From positions 1,426,001 to 1,490,000 of the forward strand of contig CP087974.1 of NCBI GenBank assembly GCA_024426085.1: a DNA stretch of 64,000 nucleotides, read 5' to 3'. Positions 10,234 to 20,892 of the stretch are shown in pieces. A model generated the notes under the pieces. The model ran no database searches. It was not told the origin of the DNA and worked only from the letters and a program-made list of their open reading frames with translations. Origin of the DNA: Rhizobium sp. RCAM05350 (GTDB taxonomy: Bacteria; Pseudomonadota; Alphaproteobacteria; Rhizobiales; Rhizobiaceae). A program made the translations under genes and the position numbers. The first letter of the stretch is position 1. The number at the start of each line of letters is the position of its first letter.

Positions 10234-11210
10234 GTGTTTAGTCCCGGCATTTGATGGTGCGGATCAAGTGTAAACATTTCTGGCTCGCTTGCCCAGATTT
10301 TGCAGATGTATTCGTACGGAGTGAGCCCTCGCAGTGTCTTCAGTCGGCGGCCGTAATTGTAGGCGTCGATAAAGTCGTGGAGGTGCGCGGTTAGCTGGGC
10401 ATGGCTGTCGTAATGGTAACGTTTGACAGTCGCTTCCTTGATCGTTCGGTTCATCCGCCTGACCTGGCCGTTGGTCCAGGGATGTTTGATTTTGGTGAGC
10501 CTGTGCTCGATTCCGTTCTCACGACAACGCATATCGAACATGTGCGTCATGTAGGTGGCCGTGGGGCCATCGGCATAACGCGGTGGGAAGGTGAACTGGA
10601 TGCCATTATCCGTCAGGACGGTATGGATTTTGTAGGGCACGGCCGCGATCAGCGCGACCAGAAAGGCGGACGCTGATGTCCTGCCTGTTTTGGTGACCAA
10701 TTGGACGAAGGCGAACTTGCTGGTCCGGTCGATTGCCACATAAAGATAGAGTTTGCCTTCCGCTGTACGCACTTCAGCAATATCGATGTGGAAGTAACCG
10801 ATCGGGTAGGTCTTGAACTTCCTTTTGGGTTCCTTGTCGCCCGTCACTTCTGGCAATCGGCTGATCTCATGCCGTTGTAGGCAGCGATGCAGGGACGAGC
10901 GCGTCAGATGCGGGATCGTCGCCTGCAGAGCATAGAGGCAGTCATCGAGCGGCAATAGGGTGTGTCTGCGGAAGGCAATGATAATCGCCTCTTCTTCGAT
11001 TGAAAGCGTCGTCGAGCGCACGTCTTTCGGACCGGTTGGTAGGTCCCTCACCGCTGTGCGTCGCTTCCACTTCGCTACAGTCTTCTGGTTGATCCCATAG
11101 CGCTTCGCCAGAACCCTCAAGCTCTCTTGACTATGTTGTATCGCTCGACGGACTGCCTCTGTCGTGCGGGCGCTCCCGTGTAAAATCTGACCCATAGCGC
11201 ATCCCTCCAT
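10230..11210 (-). CDS. IS481-family DDE transposase
   Basis: A 326-residue transposase that cuts and joins the element's ends. The N-terminus holds a helix-turn-helix (VRRAIQHSQESLRVLAKRYG, then INQKTVAKWKRR). The DDE core shows the first Asp in GYFHIDIAEV, the second in VLTDNGIQFT, and the Glu in RTIKEATVKRYHYD, the arrangement of the IS481/IS3-like integrase fold. The start may be MEGCAMG at 11210 or MGQILHG at 11195. The last codons run through the left inverted repeat and the stop codon TAG is contributed by the CTAG target copy at 10230-10233, so the stop is completed by host DNA. The frame is uninterrupted, unlike many neighbouring genes. Confidence 0.9.
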   Translation of the reverse strand: MEGCAMGQILHGSARTTEAVRRAIQHSQESLRVLAKRYGINQKTVAKWKRRTAVRDLPTGPKDVRSTTLSIEEEAIIIAFRRHTLLPLDDCLYALQATIPHLTRSSLHRCLQRHEISRLPEVTGDKEPKRKFKTYPIGYFHIDIAEVRTAEGKLYLYVAIDRTSKFAFVQLVTKTGRTSASAFLVALIAAVPYKIHTVLTDNGIQFTFPPRYADGPTATYMTHMFDMRCRENGIEHRLTKIKHPWTNGQVRRMNRTIKEATVKRYHYDSHAQLTAHLHDFIDAYNYGRRLKTLRGLTPYEYICKIWASEPEMFTLDPHHQMPGLNT

Positions 11211-11252
11211 TTCTGGTCGAATAATGCACCATCAAATGCCGGGACTAAACAC
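10234..11252. mobile_element. Complete IS481-like insertion sequence
   Basis: A 1019-bp element bounded by perfect 27-bp terminal inverted repeats (10234-10260 and 11226-11252) that begin GTGTTTAGTCCCGGC, with one transposase gene filling it and a CTAG duplication outside. The ends and the reading frame are intact, so it may be recently active. It sits between the HerA-like gene and an RTX gene whose stop codon lies within the right target copy. Confidence 0.88.
11226..11252. repeat. Right terminal inverted repeat of the IS
   Basis: 27 bp exactly complementary to 10234-10260. The two ends are identical, with no decay. Confidence 0.9.
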
Positions 11253-13543
11253 CTAGATGATGAAGAAGTCTGCGTTGGTCAGCGCCAGGTTGGTCGAGAG
11301 CGTGGCAAAATGCACCGCGCCTCCGGCCGCATTGCCGTTGGAGTCGTAAAACAACTTGCCCGTATCCGTCTCATAGATCACACGGTCGTCGGCATCGTGG
11401 GCGAGACCGCTGGCGCTCTTGTAAAAGGCGCCCGATGCCAGCACGCCAATCTTCTTCAATGCCGTGAAAACGCTGTTCTCCAGCCAGATGGTATCCGCAT
11501 CAAACTCGTCCATCCCGTGAGTTCTGAAATCGGTGATCTTATCGACATTTGTCGTGGCGCTGAGCGCAGTATTGAACTTGAAGATGTCCCCGCCGGCACC
11601 GCCCTTCAGAGTGTCATTGCCCGCCCCGCCGTTCAGCACGTTTTGGTTGTCGTTACCAATCAGCACGTTGTTGCCTTTGTTGCCGGTGGCGAAATACGCG
11701 TACCAACCGGTCAACACTAGGTTTTCGATGCTACCGGCCGCCTGCGCTGTGTTGGAAAGATCGAAGTTGACGGAGGACCTGACCACATCCGTGCCGGCCG
11801 ACCCGGAAACCGATTCATCGACGAAGTCCCCGTCTCCGACGACATAGGTATCGTTGCCCGCGAGGCCGCAGAGCGTGTTGGCGCCTTCGTTACCAGTCAG
11901 CACGTTGTTCAGAGCGTTGCCGGTTGCGCTGATGGCAGCGGAACCCGTCAGCATCAGGTTTTCGACGTCGCCGAGCGACTGCACCTTGTTGCTGAGGCTG
12001 AAGTTGACCGAGGATTTCACCAAGTCCGTCCCGGAAGCGCCGGTCTCGTCAACCTTGTCTTTGGCTCCGACGATATAGGTGTCGTTGCCCGCGCCACCGC
12101 TCAGCACGTTGGCGGCGCTGTTTCCTGTCAATACATTATTGCCCGCATTGCCCGTGGCATTGATGGCAGCGGTGCCTGACAACGTCAGGTTCTCGACACC
12201 GCCGACCGCCTGCGCCGTATTGGCGAGGCTGAAGCTGACAGAGGATATAACCAGATCCGTCCCGGACGAGCCGGCTTCATTGACCTTGTCTCCGGCGCCG
12301 ACGACGTAGATGTCATTGCCCGCCCCGCCACTCAACACGTTGGCGCCGTTGTTTCCCCTCAACACGTTGTTGCCCGCATTGCCCGTGCCATTGATGGCAG
12401 CATTGCCGGTGAGCGTAAGGTTCTCGATAACACCGAACACCTGGGCCTTATTGGCGAGACTGAAGCTCACCGAGGACTTGACCACATCGATGTCCCACTC
12501 GTCGCCCTTCTCCTGCAGGATGTCGCCTGCGTTATCGACCACATAGGTGTCGTTGCCTGTGCCGCCCGACAGGAGGTCGGCTCCGGCGCCACCATCGATA
12601 ACGTCATCGCCGCTCTGTCCAATAAGCGTGTTGGCGTCACTATTGCCGATCAATGTATCGCTGGAATCGGTACCGTGCACACCTTCGATACCCTTTAGCG
12701 TGTCACTATGCCCGAAACCGTCTATGGCATAGCCTGTCGTGAGATTGACGGTGACACCACGCCCGCCGTTTAGGGAGGCGTCGCTCTGGTATTCGATCCA
12801 GTCGAAGCCGGCGCGACCATCGATTACATCGTGGCCACCAAGGCCTCTGAATGTCTCATCGGTGTCCGATCCAAACAGGGTGTCGCCAAATTGACTGCCG
12901 TGGAAAGTCGTCATTCCGACGAAGGTTTCCGCATTGGCCCATGGGTCGGTGGCCGTGCCGAGATTGGCATCGATCGTTGCCCCACGACGAGCGGATCGAT
13001 CGCCGTATGCATCGCTAAAGCTTAGCGTGTTCGTTTCGCCAGAACTGGTGACATAAGTGTCGATGCCGGCTCCACCCTGGAAGAAATCACCACGTTGTGA
13101 GCCGCCGCCAATCAGCGTATCGTTGCCGCCCTCACCTAGAAAAACATCGTCAACGATGGTTCCCGTAATGGTGTCGTTGCCCGAAAAAGCCACTGATAGA
13201 TGTCGGACCAGCTATTGCTCGCCTCCATAACGACGGTGAAGTCCGCTAAAGTGACGTTGTCGGCGGTCGGATCGATCTTTTGATAAAGGGTACCGTTCTC
13301 ATCGTGCAACTCGACGCCGGTCAGCATACCGCCGCTGCCAATCAGCGCATTTCCCTCATACTCAAGATTCTCGCCTAGAAATTTCAGGACCATGCCGTCC
13401 CAATGCGCGAACGTGACATCGCTCGGGCTCATGGAAAGTTCGGAATTCCCCCATTGTGAGTCGAGATACTCTGCGAAATTTGGATTTTTCCCTTCATTCG
13501 GAAGGTATTTTTTGCCCGGCCAATAGTGGGTATAGGTCGCCAT
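11253..13543 (-). CDS. Large RTX-type calcium-binding protein (one-base loss)
   Basis: About 763 residues once a lost T near 13184-13188 (minus-strand T-run) is restored. The N-terminal ~120 residues (MATYTHYWPGKKYLPNEG, NVTLADFTVVMEASNSWSDI) form a leader domain. Then come RTX nonapeptides (GNDTITG, GGNDTLIGGG) and at least four ~75-residue repeats built on SVSFSLANTAQ, VENLTLSGTAAI, GNAGNNVLTGN and NVLSGGAGND. The C-terminal ~90 residues (VDKITDF, DTGKLFYDSNGN, LALTNADFFII) match the RTX protein at 4346. Predicted secreted through a type I system, which is not in the window. The stop TAG lies inside the IS target duplication, so the insertion spared the protein. The start at 13543 follows a purine-rich site (GAGGCGAGAG). 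Confidence 0.82.
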
Positions 13544-13952
13544 TCTCTCGCCTCGTTCACGCTCACATGCACACTCCGATTCAATTCCGGCGCTGCTTCT
13601 GGTTGCAAGGCTTATCAAGCGGAATGATTGAAACCAACCCCCGACGGGAACAAGTATTGATATTTGGTTAAGAAGGGTGTGGCGGCCCTTCAGAAAGGGC
13701 CACCATCCTATAACGATACAGCGTCATGCGCTCTTTCGTGACGCGCCATGAACGTATATCCCATTGTATCTTTATTATAATTTATGCCTTTCGCTGGCGA
13801 CCGGCGGGTCGCACATCGCACGGCTTATGTTTGTTCCAAGGGAACAAGAGAACGCACCTGGGGAATCCTGCCCCCATCTGCGACCTTTCCCACCAAAAAG
13901 AAACCCCGGCAAATCGCTCCGCCGGGGTCCCTTCCAAAATATAGTTTTTTCC
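13253..13952. other. Overlap note: only 13544-13952 is intergenic
   Basis: The 409 bp from 13544 to 13952 hold the upstream region of the RTX gene, a short hairpin GGCCCTT/AAGGGCC near 13688-13705, and the ohr terminator described separately. No coding frame with a plausible start was recognised. The bases 13253-13543 belong to the RTX gene. Confidence 0.4.
13895..13928 (-). terminator. Rho-independent terminator of ohr
   Basis: On the reverse strand ACCCCGGC...GCCGGGGT arms (13903-13910 and 13921-13928) are followed by TTTCTTTTT. It lies 25 bp downstream of the ohr stop. Confidence 0.85.
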
Positions 13953-14373
13953 TCAGGCGAGCGTTGCCGAGATTTCCGTAGAGGTGCGCAGCGCGTGGCT
14001 GTAGGGGCAGACAATATGGGCGGCGGCGACGAGCTTTTCGCCGACTTCGCGATCAACGCCCGGCAGGTTCACCGAGATCGACGGGTTGATGTAGAAACCG
14101 GTGCCATCTTCACGCGGACCGATACCGACTGTTGCGGTGACAGTCGCGTCATCCGGAATCTTCACCTTTTCCTTGCCGGCGACGAACTTCAGCGCACCGA
14201 GGAAGCAAGCGGAATAGCCGGCTGCAAACAGCTGTTCGGGATTGGTGCCGGTCGCACCATCGCCACCGAGTTCCTTCGGAACCGTCAGCGTCACATCGAG
14301 AACGCCGTTTTCACTGACGGCGGCTGGCGCGGCCACCGGTTGCGGATGCCTTGGTTGTGTAAAGAATGGGCAT
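13953..14373 (-). CDS. ohr: Organic hydroperoxide resistance protein Ohr (one extra base)
   Basis: Ohr is a thiol peroxidase that reduces organic hydroperoxides. Corrected length is 139 residues, the family norm. It starts MPILYTTKASATGGRA; a base at 14325 inserted inside GCC|GCC breaks the frame, after which AVSENGVLDVTLTVPKELGG continues. Both catalytic cysteines are present: AAGYSACFLGAL (peroxidatic) and HIVCPYSHAL (resolving). The fourth conserved block GTNPEQLFAAGYSA is intact. It is divergent from the MarR-type ohrR at 14526 with a palindromic operator between, the standard OhrR-controlled arrangement. Confidence 0.92.
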
Positions 14374-14467
14374 TGTCTGTCTCCTTGGTTTCTGGCGATT
14401 GATTGCGGGGGGCAATGTGCTTGTCCGGAATTTCTAATAGCGCAAAACTTAATTGGACACAATATAA

Positions 14468-14484
14468 TTTTGCAAATTGCAAAA
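14468..14484. promoter_or_regulatory. Candidate OhrR operator
   Basis: TTTTGCAA-A-TTGCAAAA is a perfect 17-bp palindrome in the AT-rich 152-bp gap between divergent ohr and ohrR, where OhrR repressors are known to bind in related bacteria. Confidence 0.7.
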
Positions 14485-14525
14485 TGCCCCTGAAACTGCA
14501 AGAATAGCAAGTATGAGCAAGGATA

Positions 14526-14990
14526 ATGACGCGTAAGGACGACAGCAAAGATGGCGACGCCCTGGCGCTCGGCCAGCAGCTTTGCTTTGCCGTCTACTCG
14601 GTGGCACATGCCTTCAACCGCACTTACAAGCCGCTGCTCGATAAATTCGGCCTCACCTATCCGCAATATCTGGTGCTTCTGGCGCTCTGGCAGAAGGACA
14701 GGATGACGGTGAAGGGAATAGGCGAGGAGCTTGGGCTGGATTCCGGTACGCTTTCGCCTTTGCTCAAGCGGCTGGAAGCCGCCGGCTTCGTCAGCCGCAT
14801 CCACGATAAAAGCGATGAACGCCAGGTGATCGTCACGCTGACGCCGAAAGGCGTGGAGCTGAAAACAGACGCATTCGGCATCCTGATGGAGATCGGCAAG
14901 GCGACGGGATGCAGCATGGCGGAAGCCGCGGCCCTGCGCTCGGCGCTTCATGAGCTCAACAGCCACCTCGACGACAATCAGCAGGCCTGA
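14526..14990 (+). CDS. ohrR: MarR-family peroxide-sensing repressor OhrR
   Basis: A 154-residue MarR-type winged-helix regulator. The sensing cysteine lies in ALGQQLCFAVYS (residue ~20), as in one- and two-Cys OhrR proteins, where its oxidation releases ohr DNA. The DNA-binding part includes MTVKGIGEELGLDSGTLSPL and the wing RIHDKSDERQVIVTLTPKG. It is intact and divergent from ohr. Expected to repress ohr and itself and to be relieved by organic hydroperoxides; that regulation is inferred from family and arrangement. Confidence 0.92.
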   Translation: MTRKDDSKDGDALALGQQLCFAVYSVAHAFNRTYKPLLDKFGLTYPQYLVLLALWQKDRMTVKGIGEELGLDSGTLSPLLKRLEAAGFVSRIHDKSDERQVIVTLTPKGVELKTDAFGILMEIGKATGCSMAEAAALRSALHELNSHLDDNQQA

Positions 14991-15095
14991 TCGGATCGCC
15001 TAAAACGAGGCGCGCCCCTCCAACATGCAATCGATGCGCTGAGCCGGGAGGCGATATCGTTGTGCCAGGAGTATGCTCGCAGGACGATCGGGCAC

Positions 15096-15994
15096 TCACC
15101 GGATGGTCAGCATCCTCGTCGGTGATGACGAGAACGACAAATGACCAGGCGACCGATCAGCGCAGTCAATAGCGAGCTTGTGCACCGCGATTGATGCGCC
15201 AGCCTTTTTCAGATTACCAGAACCTGCGGCGCCGTTGCTGACGCGACCGTAGAGATCGATGACATCCTGGTTGATCAGTCGCACACAGCCCGACGACACG
15301 GCCTTGCCGATCGATTGCCATTCCGGCGAACCGTGCAGGCGGTAAAGTGTGTCCTCGCCATTCTGGAAGATGTACATCGCGCGCCGAGCGGATTGTCGAG
15401 ACCCGGCGGCATGCCACCGTTGGCGATCGAGTATTTTTCCAGATGCGGCTGGCGCGCGACCATCTCGTTCGGCGGCTTCCAGCGCGGCCATTTCTGCTTC
15501 CACTGGATGACGCCCCTGCCCGACCACGCAAACCCTTCGCGGCCGATGCCGACGCCATAGCGCATTGCCGAACCGTTGGAGAGGATAAGATAGAGGAACC
15601 GCTCGCCGGTATCGACGATGATAGTGCCCGGCTTCTCACCGAACGTGTTGTCGACCTGCTGGCGATAGAACCGCGCATCGATCTGCTCGTAGGGCACCGC
15701 CGGTATATTGAAACCCTCGTCGAACTTGGAGCCGTACATCTCGGCATAATAGGCCGATTGAGGTGGCAGGCCACTCGGCTCCATGCCGTTTCCGACCGGG
15801 CCTTCGAGCTCGGCGCCGTAACGGGGATCGGCAAAGCGGCCTTCAAGCGCGGGGTTACGAAAATAAGGCGCAGTCTCTGCGCGGAAACGATCCGTGTTCA
15901 TCGAGGACGCGCATCCTGCAAGGCCGGCTGACGCGACTGCGAGCCCCGACATATTGAGGAACTGCCGGCGGGAAAGAGGTTTTGAGAGGGTCAT
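15096..15994 (-). CDS. L,D-transpeptidase (YkuD) lipoprotein, frameshifted
   Basis: An exported peptidoglycan cross-linking enzyme. The N-terminus MTLSKPLSRRQFLNMSGLAV has a twin-arginine-like RRxFL motif followed by a lipobox-like SAGLAGCAS. The catalytic YkuD domain runs from PGTIIVDTGERFLYLILSNG to the active-site motif HGSPEWQ and SSGCVRLINQDVIDLY with the catalytic Cys. A frame loss near 15378 separates GGMPPGLDNPLGAR from MYIFQNGEDTLYRLHG. The C-terminal tail after LYGRVSNG looks untypical and may contain a further indel, so the end is approximate. Several paralogues of this type are usual in rhizobia. Confidence 0.82.
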
Positions 15995-16198
15995 TGAACT
16001 CTATATATTCCGTTGACGCGGATTGGCGAGCACGCAGCCCAAAAAAAGCCACGCAGAATTATACCCGGCAACGAGGACCGGTCCCAGTCACAAGTATGGC
16101 AATTGCGGCTGGAACGGGGCTTGCGCCTATCAAGCGCCTTCGCGGCTGCAAGGAGACAGTCCTGGCGATGCAAAAACAGCACAGGAACCGGCCACACT

Positions 16199-18395
16199 TT
16201 ACTGCAACAGCAAGGAAACGAAGGCCGCCGGACCGACTGGCCGGCTGAAGAAATAGCCCTGGATATCGTCGCAGCCGCTGGCCCGCAGAAAATCCACCTG
16301 CTCCTGCGTTTCCACTCCTTCGGCAATGACATGCATCTGCAGCTTCTGCGCCAGCGAGATGATTGCGCCGGTGATCGCCTGGTCATCGGCATCGCCTGGA
16401 ATATCCTGGACAAGGAAGGAACGATCGATCTTCAGGCGGCGCACCGGAAAGCTCTTCAGCGCGCTGAGGCTGGAATAGCCGGTGCCAAAATCATCGATGG
16501 CAAGATGGACGCCGAGCGCCTCCAGCTCGTGCATGGTCGCGACAGCTGAGGTGACATCCTGCATGATCAGGCTTTCGGTCAGCTCCAGCTCGAGATAACA
16601 GGCTTCCAGCCCGCTTTCCTCCAGTGCCGCCGCGACCCGTGACACCCAGTTGCGTTCCTTGAACTGACGGGCGGAGACATTGACGCTGACGACGATCGGC
16701 GGCAGGCCGGCATCCTGCCAGGCCTTGTTCTGGCGGCAGGCCTCGTTCAGCACCCAATCGCCGATCGGCACGATCAGGCCGGTTTCCTCCGCCAGCGGAA
16801 TGAACTCGCCCGGCGAAATCAAGCCGCGCTCCCGATGCTGCCAGCGCAGCAGTGATTCCGCGGCAAAAATCCTGCCCGTCTTCAGGTTCATCTGCGGCTG
16901 ATAGTGCAGCACGAATTCGCCGCTGGCGACTGCATCGCGCAGTTCCTCGTGACGCCGCAATTTCTCATGCGCCTTGGCCGCCATCTGGGCATCGAACACC
17001 TGCAGATTGTTGCGGCCGACCTCTTTGGCCCGGTACATGGCCGAATCGGCATTGGCCAACAGCTCGGTCGTGGTCTCGCCGTGATCAGGATAACAGACCA
17101 CGCCCATCGAACAACTGACCTGAATGCTGCGCCCGGCCAGCACCACCGGCGCACCGATCGCCGCGCGGATCGCCTCCAACCGGGCCAGCATGACGCTGCT
17201 TTCGGGCGGCAGGCTGTTGAGAAGAATGATGAATTCATCACCCCCGACCCTGACGATCATGTCCGACTTACGCACGCAAGCCAGCATCCGGCCGGCAACA
17301 ACACGCAGAAGTTCATCGCCGGCATGATGGCCGAGTGTGTCATTGATCAGCTTGAAATTGTCGAGATCCAGAAAGGCCAGCGCCACCCAATGGCCGGTCA
17401 TGCGGGCCTGCTGCAGGGCTGAGGCGACGCGCTCGTCGAACAGGACACGGTTCGGCAGACCTGTCAGGGCGTCGTGATGCGCCATGAACTGGATGCGCTC
17501 TTCCGATTGACGCCGCTCGATAGCAATGCCTGCGAGGTGTGCCGCCATCGAAATGAGGTCGATCTGCTCGGCAGAGGGAGTGCCGGGCTCGCGCGAATAA
17601 AGGGCGAACGTGCCGAGCACCTGCCCCTGATAGGAGAGGATCGGCATCGACCAGCAAGACCGGTATCCGAGTGGTCTGACCATGTCGGCATAGTCCTCCC
17701 AGAGCGGATCGGACTGGATGTCGGAGACGAAGACCGGCTCGCCACGAAAGGCTGCCGTGCCGCAGGACCCTGACCTTCGGTCCGATGGCGATGCCGTGGA
17801 TCGCCGCGCAATAGGCGTCGTCGAGCCCTGGTGCGGCCCCCGTCCAAAGATGCCTCTGGTCGGGTGACAGGAGCAGGATCGAGCCGATGATTCCAGGCAT
17901 GTGCGCCTCGATCATCAGGATCAGTTCGTTGAAGAAGTCGGAGAGCGGCGTGCTCGTGGCAATCAGTTCCAGCAGGCGGGCCTGTCCGACGAGAAGGCGC
18001 TCCGCCCGCTTGCGATCGGTGATATCGCGTGAGATGCCGACAATGCCGATGGTTTTCCCCTGCTTGTCGCGCAGAGGCACCTTCGACGTCATCAGCCAGC
18101 GTTCATCCTTGGTGACCGCATTCAACTCCTCGATACCGAACATCGGCTCGCCGGTTTCGATAACCCGGCGCTCCGCCTGCGCGAAATGACGGGCATTATC
18201 AGGCGTATGGATATCGTAGTCGGTCTTGCCGACGATCTCATGAGCTTCATGAAAACCGTTCTCGGTAACCGTCGCATGATTGGCGATGAGAAAGCGGCCT
18301 TCGAGATCCTTGGCATAGATGTAGTCGGGGATGTGGTTTACCATCGTCTCGAGCCAGTAGTGGCGATCGGCGATGTCGGGTTCAGGCGCGAACAT
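16199..18395 (-). CDS. PAS-GAF-GGDEF-EAL c-di-GMP regulatory protein (one extra base)
   Basis: About 732 residues. Order: PAS (WLETMVNHIPDYIYAKDLEG to KTIGIVGISRDIT), GAF (LLELIATSTPLSDFFNELIL to LISMAAHLAGIAIERR), GGDEF (MAHHDALTGLPNRVLFDERV; active site VRVGGDEFIILL intact), and EAL (FAAESLLRWQH, LELTESLIMQ, IDDFGTGYSSL). The EAL signature reads ESL but the metal-binding Glu is kept, so synthase and phosphodiesterase activity are both possible. An A (reverse strand) at 17771 inside GTC|GGG breaks the GAF domain. An upstream TTG at 18511 with GGAGG could extend the N-terminus by ~38 residues if one base is missing near 18395. Cytoplasmic; no membrane segment seen. Confidence 0.88.
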
Positions 18396-18745
18396 GCAAG
18401 CGAGACCTCCGCCGCAAGCCTCTGGCTTGCCGCGATCAATCGCTGCGTGTCATCGTTGCTGGCAATTCTCGCTCCGCTATCCCGTCGATAACGGTTGAAA
18501 TTCTTCGTCAAGCAAGCCTCCAAGGACGGATGCACCGTTCGAGCCGTCTCTTCCTTGTTCCCCAAGCCGATTTCTATCAGCGATAAGTTATTCTTCCCTA
18601 AAGGCAGCACGGCAAGATAAACACATGCCGTACAGAATTGGCACACCAATCAACCCAGGATCGCGTCAAGCCGCCGTCTTTTCGTGTCGCTTTGGTACAT
18701 CGTGCACTGGCATGGTCTATGCTTGTCCTATCGAAAGGATATGCC
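18396..18745. other. 350-bp region upstream of divergent genes
   Basis: Contains a possible N-terminal extension of the GGDEF-EAL protein (18396-18511, reading TKNFNRYRRDSGARIASN) and the leader of the beta-helix gene, with GAAAGGA just before its ATG. No other gene or RNA is recognised. Confidence 0.4.
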
Positions 18746-20118
18746 ATGCTGAACCGCCGCCTGCTTCTGTCTCACATCGCCGCCATGGGCCTCTGCACGG
18801 TAACTACCCGCGTATCAGCGGCGGCAAAAACGGCGCCCGGACAGGACGGATTGCGCGGCACGATCGATATCGTGGGCTATGATGTTGGCCCAGATAGAGG
18901 CGACGATCAGAGCAAGGCCATCAACCGGCTTTTCAAGGCGGCAGCGGAAAAGGGCATGCCGGTCTTCCTGCCGGCCGGCGACTACCACCTCTCCAGCATT
19001 ACCCTGCCCGACACGCTCTGGGTCAGCGGCGTTCCCGGCCGCACGCGGCTGATCCATACAGGCGGCGGCCACTTTCTCACCGGCGAAGGGCTCGGCAAGC
19101 TGACCTTGTCAGACCTCGTTTTGGATGGCGGCGGCAGATCGCTCGGCGCGGATGCCGGCGGGCTTCTCCATCTGCGCGGTGTCGCCGATCTCACCATCGA
19201 AAACTGCACGATCGCCGGTGCATCGAAACACGGCATCCATGCCGAGCGTTGTGGCGGCCGGATCATCGACAACAGCATTTCGCAGGCCGCTTTTTCCGGC
19301 ATTTACGCGGTGGAGAGCAACAGGCTGACCATTACCGCCAACACCGTGTTCGACTGCGGCAATGGCGGCATTCTCGTGCATCGCTGGGAGGCGGGCGAAG
19401 ACAACACGATGGTGAGCAGCAACCGGGTGTTCCGGATCGCGGCAACGGATGGCGGTACCGGTGAAAACGGCAATGGCATCAATATTTTTCGCGCCTGGAA
19501 TGTCATGGTGACGGACAATCACATTTCCGACTGCTTTTTCCGCCATCCGCGCCAATGCAGCCACCAATGTGCAGATTTCCAGCAACCAGTGCCTGCGTTC
19601 CGGCAGAAACGGCCATCTATTCCGAGTTCGGGTTTCAGGGCGCAATCGTCTCCGGCAACCTGGTCGATGGCGCTGCCAACGGCATTCTCATCGTCAATTT
19701 CGACGAGGGCGGCAGGCTGGCAACCGTCAGCGACAACATCGTCCGCAACCTGCATCTCGATGGCCCCTATGTACATGACGGCGCCGGTTTCGGCTTCGGC
19801 ATTGCGGCGGAGGCGGACACGGTGATTTCCGGCAACGTCATCGAAAACGCACCGAAATGGGGGCTGATGCTCGGCTGGGGACCCTATATGCGCGGCATCG
19901 TTGCAACCGGCAATCTGGTGCGCAGCGCCGGCTCCGGCTGTGCCGTCACCGTGGTCGAAGGGGCCGGCACGGCTGTTATCACCAACAACCTGTTTCAAGA
20001 CGTCAAGGACGGCGCAGTCATCGGCTACCGCTGGAACGACAAGGCGACAGGCGATCTTCTCATGCATGGAAGCGAGGCCTACGCCCACCTCACCCTATCC
20101 GGCAATCGGCTAGCCTGA
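18746..20118 (+). CDS. Tat-exported right-handed beta-helix repeat protein (two extra bases)
   Basis: About 456 residues. The N-terminus MLNRRLLLSHIAAMGLCTVT carries a twin-arginine-type signal, followed by VGYDVGPDRGDDQSKAINRL, FLPAGDYHLSSITLPD and many parallel beta-helix rungs (LTIENCTIAGASKHGIHAE, GRIIDNSISQAAFSGIYAVE, LTITANTVFDCGNGGILVH). This matches the rhizobial twin-arg-translocated repeat protein family (TIGR03808). An extra base near 19532 and an A at 19605 inside GGC|GAA disrupt the middle; correction gives AIRANAATNVQISSNQCLRS then ETAIYSEFGFQGAIVSGN. Periplasmic; possibly polysaccharide-binding or a lyase, but no activity is established. Confidence 0.85.
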
Positions 20119-20223
20119 GCGCCGTCACATCAAAAGATTTCATGTCTGATATCACCGCCATGCGCTTCAAGCCCCGGCGCGCTTGGCCTAGTTTGCGGCG
20201 AAAATTCAACTGAGGAGACAGAC

Positions 20224-20889
20224 ATGTTGACGATCTACGGTGTTTACTGCTCACGCGCGTCGCGCAACTACTGGATGGCCGAAGAACTTGGCATTCCCTT
20301 TCAATCCGTGCCGGTGATCCAGGCAAGGCTGCTCGCCGATCCGCTTGCCGCGGACGCGCAGATCAACACCAAGTCGCCGGCCTTTCTGGCCGTCAATCCG
20401 ATGGGGCTGATCCCGGCGATCGATGATGACGGACTGGTTCTGGCGGAATCGCTCGCCAACAATCTCTATCTCGCCCGCAAGCACGGCGGTCCGCTTGCCG
20501 GCGCCGATGTGCGCGAAGAGGGCGAGATGACCGCCTGGACTTTGTGGGTAGCAACCGAAGTCGAGCCGCATACGGTGAAAATCGTGCTGACCTACGACAA
20601 TGCGCAGGAGAATACGCCTGAAGGCAAGGCATTGATCGAAGCCTGCGTGAGGGGGCTGGAGCGTCCGTTGGCGCGGCTCGAACAGCACCTGCAGACACGC
20701 GATTATGTGGTCGGCGGCCGCTTCACCGTCGCCGATCTCAACCTGGCGGAAGTGCTGCGCTACGCGATGAGCGAGACGCACCTGTTCGACAGGCATCCGG
20801 CCGTCACGGCGTGGCTTGGCCGCTGCCATGCACGGCCGGGCTTTGAGGCGATGATGGCCGGGCGGCGCAAGGAAGCGCAGGCAGCCTGA
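20224..20889 (+). CDS. Glutathione S-transferase family protein
   Basis: A 221-residue cytoplasmic GST. The thioredoxin-like N-domain has [20 protein letters not shown] and the cis-Pro/Ser-binding region [20 protein letters not shown]; the helical C-domain has [20 protein letters not shown] with the N-capping box. A GAGGAGA ribosome site precedes the ATG. The frame is intact. It is convergent with a LysR gene, ending 4 bp apart. Conjugation or isomerisation of an unknown electrophile is expected. Confidence 0.88.
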   Translation: MLTIYGVYCSRASRNYWMAEELGIPFQSVPVIQARLLADPLAADAQINTKSPAFLAVNPMGLIPAIDDDGLVLAESLANNLYLARKHGGPLAGADVREEGEMTAWTLWVATEVEPHTVKIVLTYDNAQENTPEGKALIEACVRGLERPLARLEQHLQTRDYVVGGRFTVADLNLAEVLRYAMSETHLFDRHPAVTAWLGRCHARPGFEAMMAGRRKEAQAA

Positions 20890-20892
20890 CAC

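Noticed and set aside
11253-13193. Near-identical internal repeats considered as a minisatellite or CRISPR
   Set aside because: They are in-frame coding repeats of an RTX-type protein with calcium-binding nonapeptides.
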